Notes under the pieces: model-generated
What the model was told of the DNA's origin: nothing
What the model saw: the letters and a program-made list of their open reading frames with translations, nothing else
Databases searched by the model: none
Part shown: piece after piece, positions 43,325-51,249 of the stretch
Layout of the letters: each line of letters starts with the position of its first letter
Position numbering within the stretch: position 1 is the first letter of the stretch
Made by a program: the position numbers and the translations under genes
Source of the DNA: Glycomyces harbinensis
Lineage (GTDB): Bacteria > Actinomycetota > Actinomycetes > Mycobacteriales > Micromonosporaceae
Reading direction: 5' to 3'
DNA: 64,000 bases
Assembly (NCBI RefSeq): GCF_900101745.1
Contig: NZ_FNAD01000008.1
Span: 1-64,000, forward strand

Positions 43325-43454
43325 TGGATAAATAGGTTAAGCGTCCGGTTAATACGCATCGGGGCGGAAAGCACTGCGGGCCGCCGAACGGCGGCCCGCA
43401 TGTCGAATCAGTTCGTCCCGCCCGAGCGGGTCCGCGCCTCGGAGGCGGTGCCGA

Positions 43455-44396
43455 TCACTTGCGCACCAGCCGCTCGCCGTCCCATCGCACCGGGATCGGG
43501 TCGGTGAGCTCGCCGACGAACTCGCCGTCCTCCTTGTTGCGGAAGCCGATGATGACCGTCTGGCCGTCCACGTCGTGAAGCCTTGCGGCGTAGAGGCTCT
43601 CATGCTCGAACGGCCGGGCCTTGGCGATGTCGACCCCCCGCAGCGGCAGCTCGACCGGCACCACGTAGTTGTCGCCGGTCTCGCCGAGCGCGCGGCGGGC
43701 GTCGGAGGCCTCGCCCTCGCCGCAGCAGAACAGCAGGAGCCACTGGCCGTCCACCCGGTGCAGCTGCGTGACCTCGACCTGCCCGAACCCGAGCGCGTCG
43801 GGCCGGCTCAGCGGCCCCCGCACCTCCCAGGTCTCGAGGTCGGCGGACACGGCGTGGCCGACGACGCCGCGCTCGCGCGCGGGCTCGGGACCGTCGGCGC
43901 GGGCGGTGAACAGCATGTGCCAGCCGTCCTCGCCCCGGTACACCCACGGGTCGCGGCAGGCCTCGTCGAACCAGCCCGTGCCCTCGCCGAGCCGCTCGTA
44001 GAAGGCCGGGTCGGCCTCGACCTGCGGGCCGGGCCTGCGGTGCCAGGTGAGGAGGTCGTCGGAGACGGCCGAGCCGATGCGCTGCACCAGCCCGCCCTCC
44101 GCGCGGGAGACGCCGGTGTAGAACAGGCGCCACCGCCCCGAGTCCTCGCGCACCACCGAACCGGTCCAGGTGGCCTGGTCGTCCCACGCGGGCGCGTCGG
44201 CGAAGACCAGCGCATCCGGCAGGAGCGTCCAGTCCTCCAGGTCCGGGGAGACGGCGTGGCCGATCGAGGCGCGCTGGTGGCGGCGGCCCTCCTCCTGTAG
44301 AGCCCTGGAGGCGCGGAGGAAGAACACGTGGTGGCGGCCGTCGTCGTCGGTCGCGTACCAGGAGTCCCAGACCCAGTGGTCGGCGAGCTTGAGCAT
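43455..44396 (-). CDS. intracellular GH32-like beta-fructosidase
   Basis: A 313-residue five-bladed beta-propeller glycosidase of the GH32/GH43/GH68 superfamily, without signal peptide. The likely nucleophile is Asp11 in WVWDSW, RDP is at 148-150 and the acid/base candidate is Glu208 in QVEVTQL. It lacks the C-terminal sandwich domain of full GH32 enzymes. The gene follows the permease gene by 27 bp, with AGGA 6 nt before the ATG. Its role is probably to split imported fructo-oligosaccharides. Assignment to GH32 versus a related family is tentative. Confidence 0.75.
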   Translation of the reverse strand: MLKLADHWVWDSWYATDDDGRHHVFFLRASRALQEEGRRHQRASIGHAVSPDLEDWTLLPDALVFADAPAWDDQATWTGSVVREDSGRWRLFYTGVSRAEGGLVQRIGSAVSDDLLTWHRRPGPQVEADPAFYERLGEGTGWFDEACRDPWVYRGEDGWHMLFTARADGPEPARERGVVGHAVSADLETWEVRGPLSRPDALGFGQVEVTQLHRVDGQWLLLFCCGEGEASDARRALGETGDNYVVPVELPLRGVDIAKARPFEHESLYAARLHDVDGQTVIIGFRNKEDGEFVGELTDPIPVRWDGERLVRK

Positions 44397-44423
44397 TGTC
44401 GTCCTATCTGATGTGCGGGGAGT

Positions 44424-45332
44424 TCAGTCCTTCATGCCCGCGGAGGCGATGGACTGGATGAACGCGCGCTGGAAGACGAGGAACACGATCACCATCGGCA
44501 GCGTGATCATGCTGATGTAGGCCATGACCTCGCCCCAGGCGGTGTCGAGCTGGAAGAAGTACTGCACGCCGACCATGACCGGCCGCAGCTCCTCGCTCTG
44601 CACGGTCATGAGCGGCCACAGGTACGCGTTCCAGGTGGCCGGGGAGGTGACCACGGTCAGGATCGCGACCGTGGCGAACACGGGTTTGGAGAGCGGCACG
44701 ATGATGCGCCAGTAGGTGCGCAGCCAGCCCGCGCCGTCGATCGCCGCCGCCTCTTCGAGTCCCTTGGGGAGGCTCTTGAAGTACTGGGCGAACAGGAAGA
44801 TCGAGAAGGCGTTCACGATGAACGGGATGATCTGCACGCGGTAGGTGTTGAGCCAGCCGGTCTCGAGCACCGGCGTCAGGCCGTCGAAGCCGATCCAGGG
44901 CAGGTTCGCGACCAGGTACACCAGCGGGACGATCGTGGTGTCGAACGGCAGGATGAGCGTGGCGATGACGAGGCCGAACACGAGGCCGCGGCCCTTCCAG
45001 CGCATCCGCGCGAGCGCGTAGCCGCACATGGAGTTCACGATGAGCCCGAACGCGGTGACCATGAAGGTCACGAACAGCGTGTTCCCGAGGAAGCGCCAGA
45101 ACGGCACCCGGTCGAACACCGCCGCGTAGTTCGCGAACGAGAGCTCCCCCACCGGCAGGAACGCCCTGAGCGAGTCCATGTCGGCGAAGATCTGGTGGTC
45201 GCTCTTGAGGCTCGCGACGAGCATGAACACGATCGGGAACAGGAAGAACACCGCGAGGACCGACATCGGCACGTAAGTCCACAGTCGACCGCTCGACCGG
45301 CGGCGCGAGAGCGGCTTGAAGGTCGCTGCCAT
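44424..45332 (-). CDS. sugar ABC transporter permease (CUT1, MalG type)
   Basis: Inner-membrane permease of 302 residues with six helices. The EAA loop EEAAAIDGAGWLRTYWRIIVPLSKP near residues 192-216 contacts the ATPase. Its partner permease gene lies 1 bp upstream. No ATPase gene is present in the locus, so the system probably shares a general MsiK-type ATPase, as is common in actinomycetes (inference). Confidence 0.9.
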   Translation of the reverse strand: MAATFKPLSRRRSSGRLWTYVPMSVLAVFFLFPIVFMLVASLKSDHQIFADMDSLRAFLPVGELSFANYAAVFDRVPFWRFLGNTLFVTFMVTAFGLIVNSMCGYALARMRWKGRGLVFGLVIATLILPFDTTIVPLVYLVANLPWIGFDGLTPVLETGWLNTYRVQIIPFIVNAFSIFLFAQYFKSLPKGLEEAAAIDGAGWLRTYWRIIVPLSKPVFATVAILTVVTSPATWNAYLWPLMTVQSEELRPVMVGVQYFFQLDTAWGEVMAYISMITLPMVIVFLVFQRAFIQSIASAGMKD

Positions 45333-45333
45333 G

Positions 45334-46314
45334 TCAGTCCCTGTCCCTGGTGAGGCGGCGCTGCACGAGCGCCAGCGCGAGCACGACGCAGAAGAACACC
45401 AGCGAGAGCGCGGCGCCGTAGCCCATCTGCTGCTGCTGGAAGCCCTTCTGGACGATCTGGAGCACCAGCGTGCTGGTGGACCCGACGGGCCCGCCGCCGG
45501 TCATGATGTTGACCTGGACGAACAGGCTCATCGCGGCGATCGTGATGGTGATGAGCACGAACACGAACGTGGGTTTGAGCAGCGGCAGCGTGAGGTGCCT
45601 GAAGCGCTGCCACGGGGTGGTCCCGTCGAGCGCGCCGGCCTCGTAGACCTCTTCGGGGATGGTCTGGAGTCCCGCGAGCCAGATGATCATGTGGAAGCCC
45701 ACGCCCTGCCACACGCTCATCACCACGATGGCGCCCATGGCGGTCGAGGGGTTCGCGAGCCAGGCCTGCCCGGCCCACGCGCCGCCGGTGATCATCGACA
45801 GCCCGGAGTTGACGAGGCCGTCCTCCTGGTAGAGGAAGCGCCACAGGAGGCTGACGACGACCATCGAGGTGATCACGGGCAGGAAGTAGACGGTGCGGAA
45901 GATGTTGCGCCCGGCCAGGCGCTGGTTGACCAGGAGCGCGAGGACCAGGCCGAGCCCGCCTTGGAGCGGCACCACGACGGCGGCGAACACGAAGGTGTTC
46001 AGCAGGGACCGGTGGAACGCGGCGTCCTCGGTGAAGGCCCGCTCGAAGTTGTCGAGTCCGATGAACTCCGGCGGCGTCGGGGAGACGAGCCGGGCGTTGG
46101 TGAACGCCAGGACCAGCGAGACGACGGCGGGTCCGATGACGAACACGAGCAGGAGCACCACGCCGGGGGCGGCGAAGGCCGCCCCGGCCCGCTGCTCGGT
46201 GCGGGAGTGGCTGCGGCGGCGCCGTGCGGCGGCCGGGGCCGGCCGCGCGGGGGCCGCCGCCGGCCGCCCGGCGCCGGCGGGCGGCGCGCTGCGGCTGGAG
46301 ACCGGGATCGGCAT
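45334..46314 (-). CDS. sugar ABC transporter permease (CUT1, MalF type)
   Basis: Permease of 326 residues with a Pro/Ala/Arg-rich N-terminal tail of about 45 residues and six helices. The EAA loop is VYEAGALDGTTPWQRFRHLTLPLLKP near 220-245. The ATG lies 2 bp after the binding-protein stop. It forms a heterodimeric channel with the next gene product for oligosaccharide uptake. Confidence 0.9.
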   Translation of the reverse strand: MPIPVSSRSAPPAGAGRPAAAPARPAPAAARRRRSHSRTEQRAGAAFAAPGVVLLLVFVIGPAVVSLVLAFTNARLVSPTPPEFIGLDNFERAFTEDAAFHRSLLNTFVFAAVVVPLQGGLGLVLALLVNQRLAGRNIFRTVYFLPVITSMVVVSLLWRFLYQEDGLVNSGLSMITGGAWAGQAWLANPSTAMGAIVVMSVWQGVGFHMIIWLAGLQTIPEEVYEAGALDGTTPWQRFRHLTLPLLKPTFVFVLITITIAAMSLFVQVNIMTGGGPVGSTSTLVLQIVQKGFQQQQMGYGAALSLVFFCVVLALALVQRRLTRDRD

Positions 46315-46316
46315 GG

Positions 46317-47594
46317 CTAGAACCCGTATCCGCCGTTCGACTCGATGTCGGCGTCGATCTCGGCGACCATCGCGTCGAGGCTCTGCTGGACGTCGCCGCC
46401 GTGGATGATGTCGCCGGCGTACTGGTTGAACACCGAGGCGATCACGGTGTAGGCGGGCGTCTCGGGGCGCAGCACCGCGTACGCCTTGGAGTACTCGACC
46501 ATCATCCGCAGGTCCCCTTCGGAGCCGTAGTGCTCGGTGAGCTCGGCGGCGGCGTCGGTGGCGGGGATGAGGCCGGTCTGCTCGGCGTACTGGGCGACGT
46601 ACTCGTCGGTGGTGGCGGTGGCGAGCCATTCGCCCGCCCCGGCGGTCTCGGCGGTCGCGGAGACCGCCCACTGCCAGGAGCCGCCGCCGATCTTGGGGCC
46701 GGTGCCGAAGTCCGGCGGGGGCAGGAACAGCATGTCGTCGTACAGGTCCATCGCGGCGAGGGCGCCCCAGTTGCCGTGGTAGGCCATCGCGGCCTTGCCC
46801 TGCATGAAGTCCTCGGCGCCGCCGGGGGACTCGACGCTAGCGAGCCCGCCCGTGAACAGGCCCTGGAACCATTCGCCCCAGGCGAGGGCCTCGGGCCCGT
46901 TGAGCTTCCCGTCGGCCGAGAGGTGGGTCTCGCGGTCGAGGAGGTCGCCGCCGAAGCTCTGGAGGAACGGCGAGTACGCGTAGGGGTACCACTCGCCGGT
47001 GTCGGCGGTGGAGAAGTCGATCGCGTGCTTGTAGGCGCCGTCGGCGACGAGCCGCTGGAGGGCGTCGTCGAACTCCTCGCGGGTCCAGGGCGCGTCCATG
47101 GTGGGGATGCGCACGCCCGCCGCTTCGAGCACCGACTGCCGGGCGAAGATCGAGCACGCGGCCTCCCAGTGGCCGATGCCGTAGATCTCGCCTTGGAACC
47201 GGCCGAGGGTGGAGGGCAGGAACCGGTCGGTGACCTCGGCGGGGAGGTCGAGGACCTGGAGGTAGCCGCCCCAGGCCCAGTTGGCGATGTTGGGTCCGTC
47301 CACGGTGAGCAGGTCGGGGAGGTCGCCGGAGATGGAAGCGGACGCGACCGTGTCGTTGTAGACGTCCTGCGGGAACGGCTCCAGTTTCGCGGAGTACTCG
47401 TCCTGCGCGGCGTTGAAGGCCGCGATGATGTCCTCGGTGACGGCGATTTCCAGGGGGCTGCCGGCGTTGTGGCTCCACAGGACCAGTTCGCCGTCGGCGG
47501 CGCCCGCGGAGGTCGAGCAGGAGGCGAGCGCGGGCCCGGCGAGCGCGGCGCCGCCGGTGGCGGCCGCGAGCTGGAAGAAGTGTCGTCGTTGCAT
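46317..47594 (-). CDS. oligosaccharide-binding lipoprotein (CUT1, SBP family 1)
   Basis: Binding protein of 425 residues. The N-terminus QRRHFFQLAAATGG resembles a Tat signal, and LASC near residue 25 is the lipobox. The mature chain has the family 1 layout, with LVLWSHNAG, DLPDLLTVDGPNIANWAWGG and a FMQGKAAMAYHGNWG segment. I use ATG 47594 because GGAG lies 8 nt upstream; a GTG three codons earlier is less likely. With the fructanase and GH32-like genes next to it, fructo-oligosaccharides are the expected ligand. Confidence 0.87.
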   Translation of the reverse strand: MQRRHFFQLAAATGGAALAGPALASCSTSAGAADGELVLWSHNAGSPLEIAVTEDIIAAFNAAQDEYSAKLEPFPQDVYNDTVASASISGDLPDLLTVDGPNIANWAWGGYLQVLDLPAEVTDRFLPSTLGRFQGEIYGIGHWEAACSIFARQSVLEAAGVRIPTMDAPWTREEFDDALQRLVADGAYKHAIDFSTADTGEWYPYAYSPFLQSFGGDLLDRETHLSADGKLNGPEALAWGEWFQGLFTGGLASVESPGGAEDFMQGKAAMAYHGNWGALAAMDLYDDMLFLPPPDFGTGPKIGGGSWQWAVSATAETAGAGEWLATATTDEYVAQYAEQTGLIPATDAAAELTEHYGSEGDLRMMVEYSKAYAVLRPETPAYTVIASVFNQYAGDIIHGGDVQQSLDAMVAEIDADIESNGGYGF

Positions 47595-47627
47595 GGTGGT
47601 CACTCCAATGTGAATGCGGCTGAAGGG

Positions 47628-48647
47628 CTATCGCGGTGCGGCCACGGACTGCCGGCGGGCCGTGGGGCAGGGCATGAGGTGCTGGACGGGCTCGGCGTCG
47701 GGTTCGTCGAGCCTGCGGAGCAGCTCTTTGACGGCCCAGCTGCCCATCTCGTAGTGGGGCAGGGCCGCCGAGGTCAGCCCGGGAGCGAGCTCCGGGGCGA
47801 TGAGTTCCTGGTCGTCGTAGGAGACGACGGAGAGGTCGCCCGGAATGGACAGTCCGCGTTCGGCGGCGGCGCGGTAGACGCCCATGGCCATCCGGTCGTT
47901 GAAGCAGAAGATCGCCGTGGGCCGCTCGGGTCGGCCGAGCAGGCGCATGGCCGCCTCGTAGCCGTCGTGGGTCCGCGCCTCCGGGGACTCGGCCAGCAGG
48001 TCGCCGGCGTCGAGGCCGTAGGCGGTGACGTGCTCGCGCCAGGCGGCCAGGCGGATGTGGCGGGCCTCGACGTCTTCGGCGGTGGTGACGTGGCCGATGC
48101 GCCGGTGGCCGGCCGCGGCGAGCTCCGCGAGGACGCCGAGCGTGCCGCCGCGCTCGTCGGGCACCACCGATGAGACCGTGCCGTCGGCGCTGCAGTCCAG
48201 CAGCACGACCGGCGTGGACTTGATCTCCTTCGGCACGTCGATGGCCTGGTGGTACATGGTCGCCAGGAGGATCCCGTCGATCTGGCGCTCCTGGAGGGCG
48301 GCGATGGCCTCGCCGGTCTCCTCGGGGTCGCCCGTGGTGTCGATCATGAGCAGGAGGAACCCGGCCTCGCGGGCCGCGTCGTGCGCGCCGCGGATCATCT
48401 GGCCCGCAAAGGGAGTGGTGGCGACGTTGTCCCCGACGAACCCGATCATCTGGGTGCGCCGGGTGCGCAGGCCCCGGGCGACGGTGTTGGGCCGGTAGCC
48501 CAGCGCGGCGGCGGCGGCGAGGACCCGGTCGCGCGTCTCGGAGCCGATGCGGTTGCCACCGGTCCCGTTGAGCGCCATGGAGGCCGTCGCCGTAGAGACC
48601 CCGGCGGCCTTGGCCACGTCGGTCAGGCGGGGCGGTCTGGTCACCAT
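47628..48647 (-). CDS. LacI-family repressor of the fructan operon
   Basis: LacI/GalR regulator of 339 residues. The headpiece is LTDVAKAAGVSTATASMALNG, followed by a sensor domain with IGFVGDNVATTPFAGQMI and VVSYDDQELIAPELAPGLT. GGAG lies 7 nt before the ATG. It is the first gene of the leftward operon, 33 bp before the binding-protein gene. Two similar inverted repeats upstream of it suggest autoregulation and control of the whole operon. Confidence 0.92.
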   Translation of the reverse strand: MVTRPPRLTDVAKAAGVSTATASMALNGTGGNRIGSETRDRVLAAAAALGYRPNTVARGLRTRRTQMIGFVGDNVATTPFAGQMIRGAHDAAREAGFLLLMIDTTGDPEETGEAIAALQERQIDGILLATMYHQAIDVPKEIKSTPVVLLDCSADGTVSSVVPDERGGTLGVLAELAAAGHRRIGHVTTAEDVEARHIRLAAWREHVTAYGLDAGDLLAESPEARTHDGYEAAMRLLGRPERPTAIFCFNDRMAMGVYRAAAERGLSIPGDLSVVSYDDQELIAPELAPGLTSAALPHYEMGSWAVKELLRRLDEPDAEPVQHLMPCPTARRQSVAAPR

Positions 48648-48663
48648 CGACAAGCTCCAATCG

Positions 48664-48720
48664 GTCAATCGATTAACTAAGTCCGCCGCAGACTGGACGG
48701 CCACAGTTAAACGATTAACT
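48664..48720. promoter_or_regulatory. two LacI operators of the fructan operon
   Basis: GTCAATCGATTAAC at 48664-48677 and AGTTAAACGATTAACT at 48705-48720 share a GTTAATCG-type half-site around a CG centre. The first has one arm mismatch; the second has perfect 6-bp arms. Centres are about 42 bp apart, four helical turns. Both lie just upstream of the lacI start, in AT-rich sequence likely to hold the promoter. Confidence 0.7.
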
Positions 48721-48843
48721 GAACCTACAACCCGACCGCTGCGAAACGAACTCGAAAAGATCACGATTGAACAACGACGAAGTCTGCGTCACACCCGAAC
48801 GGCGGAGGCACGGGCCGGGTGCGCATGACCGCGGGGAAGACGA

Positions 48844-48878
48844 CTGCGGGGACACTGTCAAAAACAGTGTCCCCGCAG
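48844..48878 (-). terminator. tRNA-Ser terminator
   Basis: Perfect 15-bp arms (48844-48858 and 48864-48878) with loop CAAAA; the loop reads UUUUG on the minus strand. It lies 26 bp past the 3' end of the leftward tRNA-Ser gene. Confidence 0.85.
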
Positions 48879-48904
48879 GTCATCTACATTGCTATAAGCA
48901 AAAG

Positions 48905-48995
48905 TGGCGGAGGATATGGGATTTGAACCCATGATCGGGTATCACCCGAAACCCGCTTAGCAGGCGGGCGCACTAGGCCACTATGCGAATCCTCC
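48905..48995 (-). tRNA. tRNA-Ser (anticodon GCT)
   Basis: A 91-nt class II tRNA with acceptor GGAGGAT/ATCCTCC, discriminator G and encoded CCA. The anticodon loop CTGCTAA gives GCT, reading AGC and AGU serine codons. A long variable arm (CGGGTGATACCCG) and the T-loop GGTTCAAATCC are present. Confidence 0.95.
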
Positions 48996-49070
48996 AGGAC
49001 GCGCCGGAGCACGTACCAAGCACAGAGCATACCGGTCCGATCCCCCGTTCCCCAAGCGGGTTCGGGTCGA

Positions 49071-49850
49071 TCAGAGCCAGCCCACGTGGGGCGCGACCAG
49101 CAGGTATCCGACGAACGCGGCGATGTCCAGGAGGGTGTGGGCGATCACCAGCGGGCCGGTGCGCTTCCACTTCATGAAGCACAGCGCGAAGACCGCGCCC
49201 ATCACGGCGTTGCCGATGAAGCCGCCGAAACCCTGGTAGAGGTGGTAGGTCCCGCGCAGGAGCGCGTGGGTCGCGACGATCGCCGCGGGCCGCCAGGCCA
49301 GCTGCCGCAAGCGGGTGATGAGGTAGCCCACGCCCACGACCTCCTCGACGATCGCGTTCTTGAACGCGGCGAGCACGAGGATCGGGACGGCCCACCACAC
49401 GTCGTTCAGGTTCGCCGCGCTGATCGTCGCGTTCAGCCCCAGCGCGCGGGCGGTGAAGTAGAGGCCGAGCCCGGGGATGCCGATGCACGCGGCGAGGGCG
49501 GCCCCGCCGAGGAGGTCGAAGGCGGGCCGGCGGGCGTCGAGGCCGATGGCGCGGAAGGGGTTGCCGCGGTCGAGGCTCAGGAGGTGGAGCGCGAGCGCGA
49601 CGGGCGCCATGGCGAGTGCGAGGCTCACCAGCTGCTGCGCGAGGTCGTACCAGGGCCGTTCGGGTTCGGCGCGCGAGGAGTTCATCGACTGGACGCTGTC
49701 GGCCAGGCCGCCCGGCTCGGTGAGGGTGCCGATGATGTCGACGATCGACCAGATCGCGGAGGCGCCCAGGGAGACGGCGAGGACGACGACCACTTCGCGC
49801 CGGATCGCGCGGGGGGCGAGGAGCGGTGCGGCATCGGAGCGGTTAGACAT
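49071..49850 (-). CDS. CPBP-family intramembrane protease homologue
   Basis: A 259-residue membrane protein with about eight helices and the CPBP/Abi fold. The first motif reads IVEEVVGVGYLITRL near 165: the two glutamates are kept but the usual arginine five residues later is a valine. Later histidine motifs (HALLRGTYHLYQGFGGFIGN and HTLLD) are intact. Family members process membrane proteins or give self-immunity to peptides. The variant first motif is seen in a subset of actinomycete members as far as I recall. The ATG has a poor Shine-Dalgarno. Confidence 0.82.
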   Translation of the reverse strand: MSNRSDAAPLLAPRAIRREVVVVLAVSLGASAIWSIVDIIGTLTEPGGLADSVQSMNSSRAEPERPWYDLAQQLVSLALAMAPVALALHLLSLDRGNPFRAIGLDARRPAFDLLGGAALAACIGIPGLGLYFTARALGLNATISAANLNDVWWAVPILVLAAFKNAIVEEVVGVGYLITRLRQLAWRPAAIVATHALLRGTYHLYQGFGGFIGNAVMGAVFALCFMKWKRTGPLVIAHTLLDIAAFVGYLLVAPHVGWL

Positions 49851-49960
49851 GCGCACCAGAGTGCCAGAGCACCGAGGCGGGACGTCCGCGGGAAGCGCCG
49901 CGGTCCGGTCGCACCGCGTGTGCGACACGTCGCCCCTCGTCAAGGGGATGATCGATCCGT

Positions 49961-50020
49961 AAGCGAGGTGCTGTGAAACTCATCCCACTCGGCGACGCTC
50001 ACCCTCACGGCACCTCGCTT
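49961..50020. other. long stem-loop in a divergent intergenic region
   Basis: Arms 49961-49976 and 50005-50020 pair over 16 bp with a single G-U, enclosing a 28-nt loop. It lies between the CPBP gene start and the iron-regulated gene's promoter, so it does not sit at the end of either gene. It could be an sRNA, a terminator of an unseen transcript or a protein-binding site. I recognise no known RNA family. Confidence 0.4.
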
Positions 50021-50057
50021 CCCTACACCCTGTGTCGGCGCGGCGTCTGTCGGTTTC

Positions 50058-50119
50058 TTGACACTGGATCGCCTCAATCAGGTAAGGTTAGCCAGTCCTT
50101 ACCTGAGAGGCGGTAGTCT
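50058..50119 (+). promoter_or_regulatory. iron-box promoter (IdeR/DmdR type)
   Basis: TTGACA at 50058 may be the -35 box, with TAAGGT at 50083 as a distant -10; TAGTCT at 50114-50119 is an alternative -10. Between them, 50078-50106 is an inverted repeat with perfect 10-bp arms, TCAGGTAAGG and CCTTACCTGA, around a 9-nt centre. AGGTAAGG-TTAGCC matches the actinobacterial iron-box style (TTAGGTTAGGCTNACCTAA). Repression by an IdeR/DmdR-type regulator with Fe(II) is therefore expected. Confidence 0.75.
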
Positions 50120-50148
50120 ATGCGGCCCACGAGTGCGCAGGCCCTGGC

Positions 50149-50970
50149 GTGCTGAGCGCGCCCGCCGTCGCACGCCGCCCCGGACTACGCCCGATCCCGA
50201 GGCCGATCGACGCGCTCCGCGACGTCGCCGACCGGGTCGAGCACCAGGTCGGCACCCATCCGGTCGCGGGCCTCCGCGACTGGCTCGACGGCGGCTCCCG
50301 CGAGGGCGCGGTCGAGTTCCCCGCGACCGAACTGGCCTCGGGCCGGCGCCTCGACGAGCTCATGGGCGCGGCCGCCGCGCTGTGGGGCGGCTCGGCCCAC
50401 GCCAACGCGGCGCTCGCGTGGAAGACCTACTGCTACTGGACCGTGGCCCCGGTCGTGCTCGGCTACCTGGCCGACCGCCGCGTCCCGGTCATGGACGCCG
50501 CGAACACCGTCTTCTCCGTGTCGCCCCGGGCCCCGATGTTCGCGGTCCGCCAGATCCGGCCCCGCTTCCTGGTCCTGCCCCACGACCCGTGCGCGGGCGC
50601 GCCGGGCACCGAGGTGGCGGCGAACGAGGGCGACCTGTTGGACCGCTTGCGCGCCGGCGTGTTCGAGGGCCACCTGTCCCCGGTCCTGGACGCGTTCCTG
50701 GCGCGGGTGCGGGTCGGGCGCCGGACGCTCATGGGGTCGCTGGCCTCGGGGCTGTCGTACGCGGTCGCCTCGATGGCGCAGGTCGTGCCCGAGCCCGACG
50801 AGGTCGTGGCCAAGACCCTCCTGGACGTGTTCGACGTGAGCCACCTGGTCGACGTCGCGACCGACGAGGCCGGGCGCCTGGTCTACCAGCGCCGCACCTG
50901 CTGCCTCGCGCTCACCATCGAGGGCAGTCGCACCTGCTCGACGTGCTGCGTCCGCACCGAGCAGCGCTGA
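50149..50970 (+). CDS. FhuF-like ferric siderophore reductase (2Fe-2S)
   Basis: A 273-residue cytoplasmic iron reductase. The C-terminal cluster motif is Cys251-Cys252, Cys263 and Cys266, the CC-x10-C-x2-C arrangement of FhuF proteins. The remainder is the variable substrate domain, with ANAALAWKTYCYWTVAPVVLGYL near 84-106. An in-frame stop at 50104 leaves the GTG at 50149 as the only normal start; its Shine-Dalgarno is weak. The iron-box promoter immediately upstream supports a role in releasing iron from imported ferric siderophores under starvation. No siderophore transport genes are adjacent. Confidence 0.87.
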   Translation: MLSAPAVARRPGLRPIPRPIDALRDVADRVEHQVGTHPVAGLRDWLDGGSREGAVEFPATELASGRRLDELMGAAAALWGGSAHANAALAWKTYCYWTVAPVVLGYLADRRVPVMDAANTVFSVSPRAPMFAVRQIRPRFLVLPHDPCAGAPGTEVAANEGDLLDRLRAGVFEGHLSPVLDAFLARVRVGRRTLMGSLASGLSYAVASMAQVVPEPDEVVAKTLLDVFDVSHLVDVATDEAGRLVYQRRTCCLALTIEGSRTCSTCCVRTEQR

Positions 50971-50996
50971 CGCCGCCGCGCACCGTTTGGTAGATT
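50967..50996 (+). promoter_or_regulatory. tRNA-Ser promoter
   Basis: CTGACG (50967-50972) and TAGATT (50991-50996) with an 18-bp spacer place a transcript start near 51003, about 16 nt before the mature tRNA. The -35 box overlaps the end of the preceding gene. Confidence 0.55.
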
Positions 50997-51018
50997 GGCG
51001 CTTGCCTCAAGGGGCCCT

Positions 51019-51110
<92 letters not shown>

Positions 51111-51181
51111 CCACGATCGCGCGCCTGCTGCGGCGCAACCCCGGAAACGACGGCGATGCCTGTCGCGCTTCAGGAAAGATC

Positions 51182-51232
51182 CCTGCCCGAGGCAGGAAAA
51201 AGGACTCAGCACCCCGGCACGGTGCTGAGTCC
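51182..51232 (+). terminator. tandem hairpins after tRNA-Ser
   Basis: First hairpin CCTGCC-CGA-GGCAGG (51182-51196) is followed by AAAAAGG. The second has perfect 12-bp arms (51202-51213 and 51221-51232) with a 7-nt loop. The pair should end the tRNA transcript before mshD. Confidence 0.8.
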
Positions 51233-51249
51233 ATGATTAGGGTAACCCC

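Noticed and set aside
43300-43355. Four GTTAA repeats as a CRISPR-like or iteron array
   Set aside because: The units are 5 bp with irregular spacing, and there are no cas, rep or spacer features. A promoter or operator cluster is the simpler reading.
50120-50155. An 11-codon upstream frame overlapping the FhuF-like start
   Set aside because: It has a possible GAGAGG Shine-Dalgarno, but the TAGTCT box at 50114-50119 may be the -10, in which case its ATG is not transcribed. Support is too weak to list as a gene.
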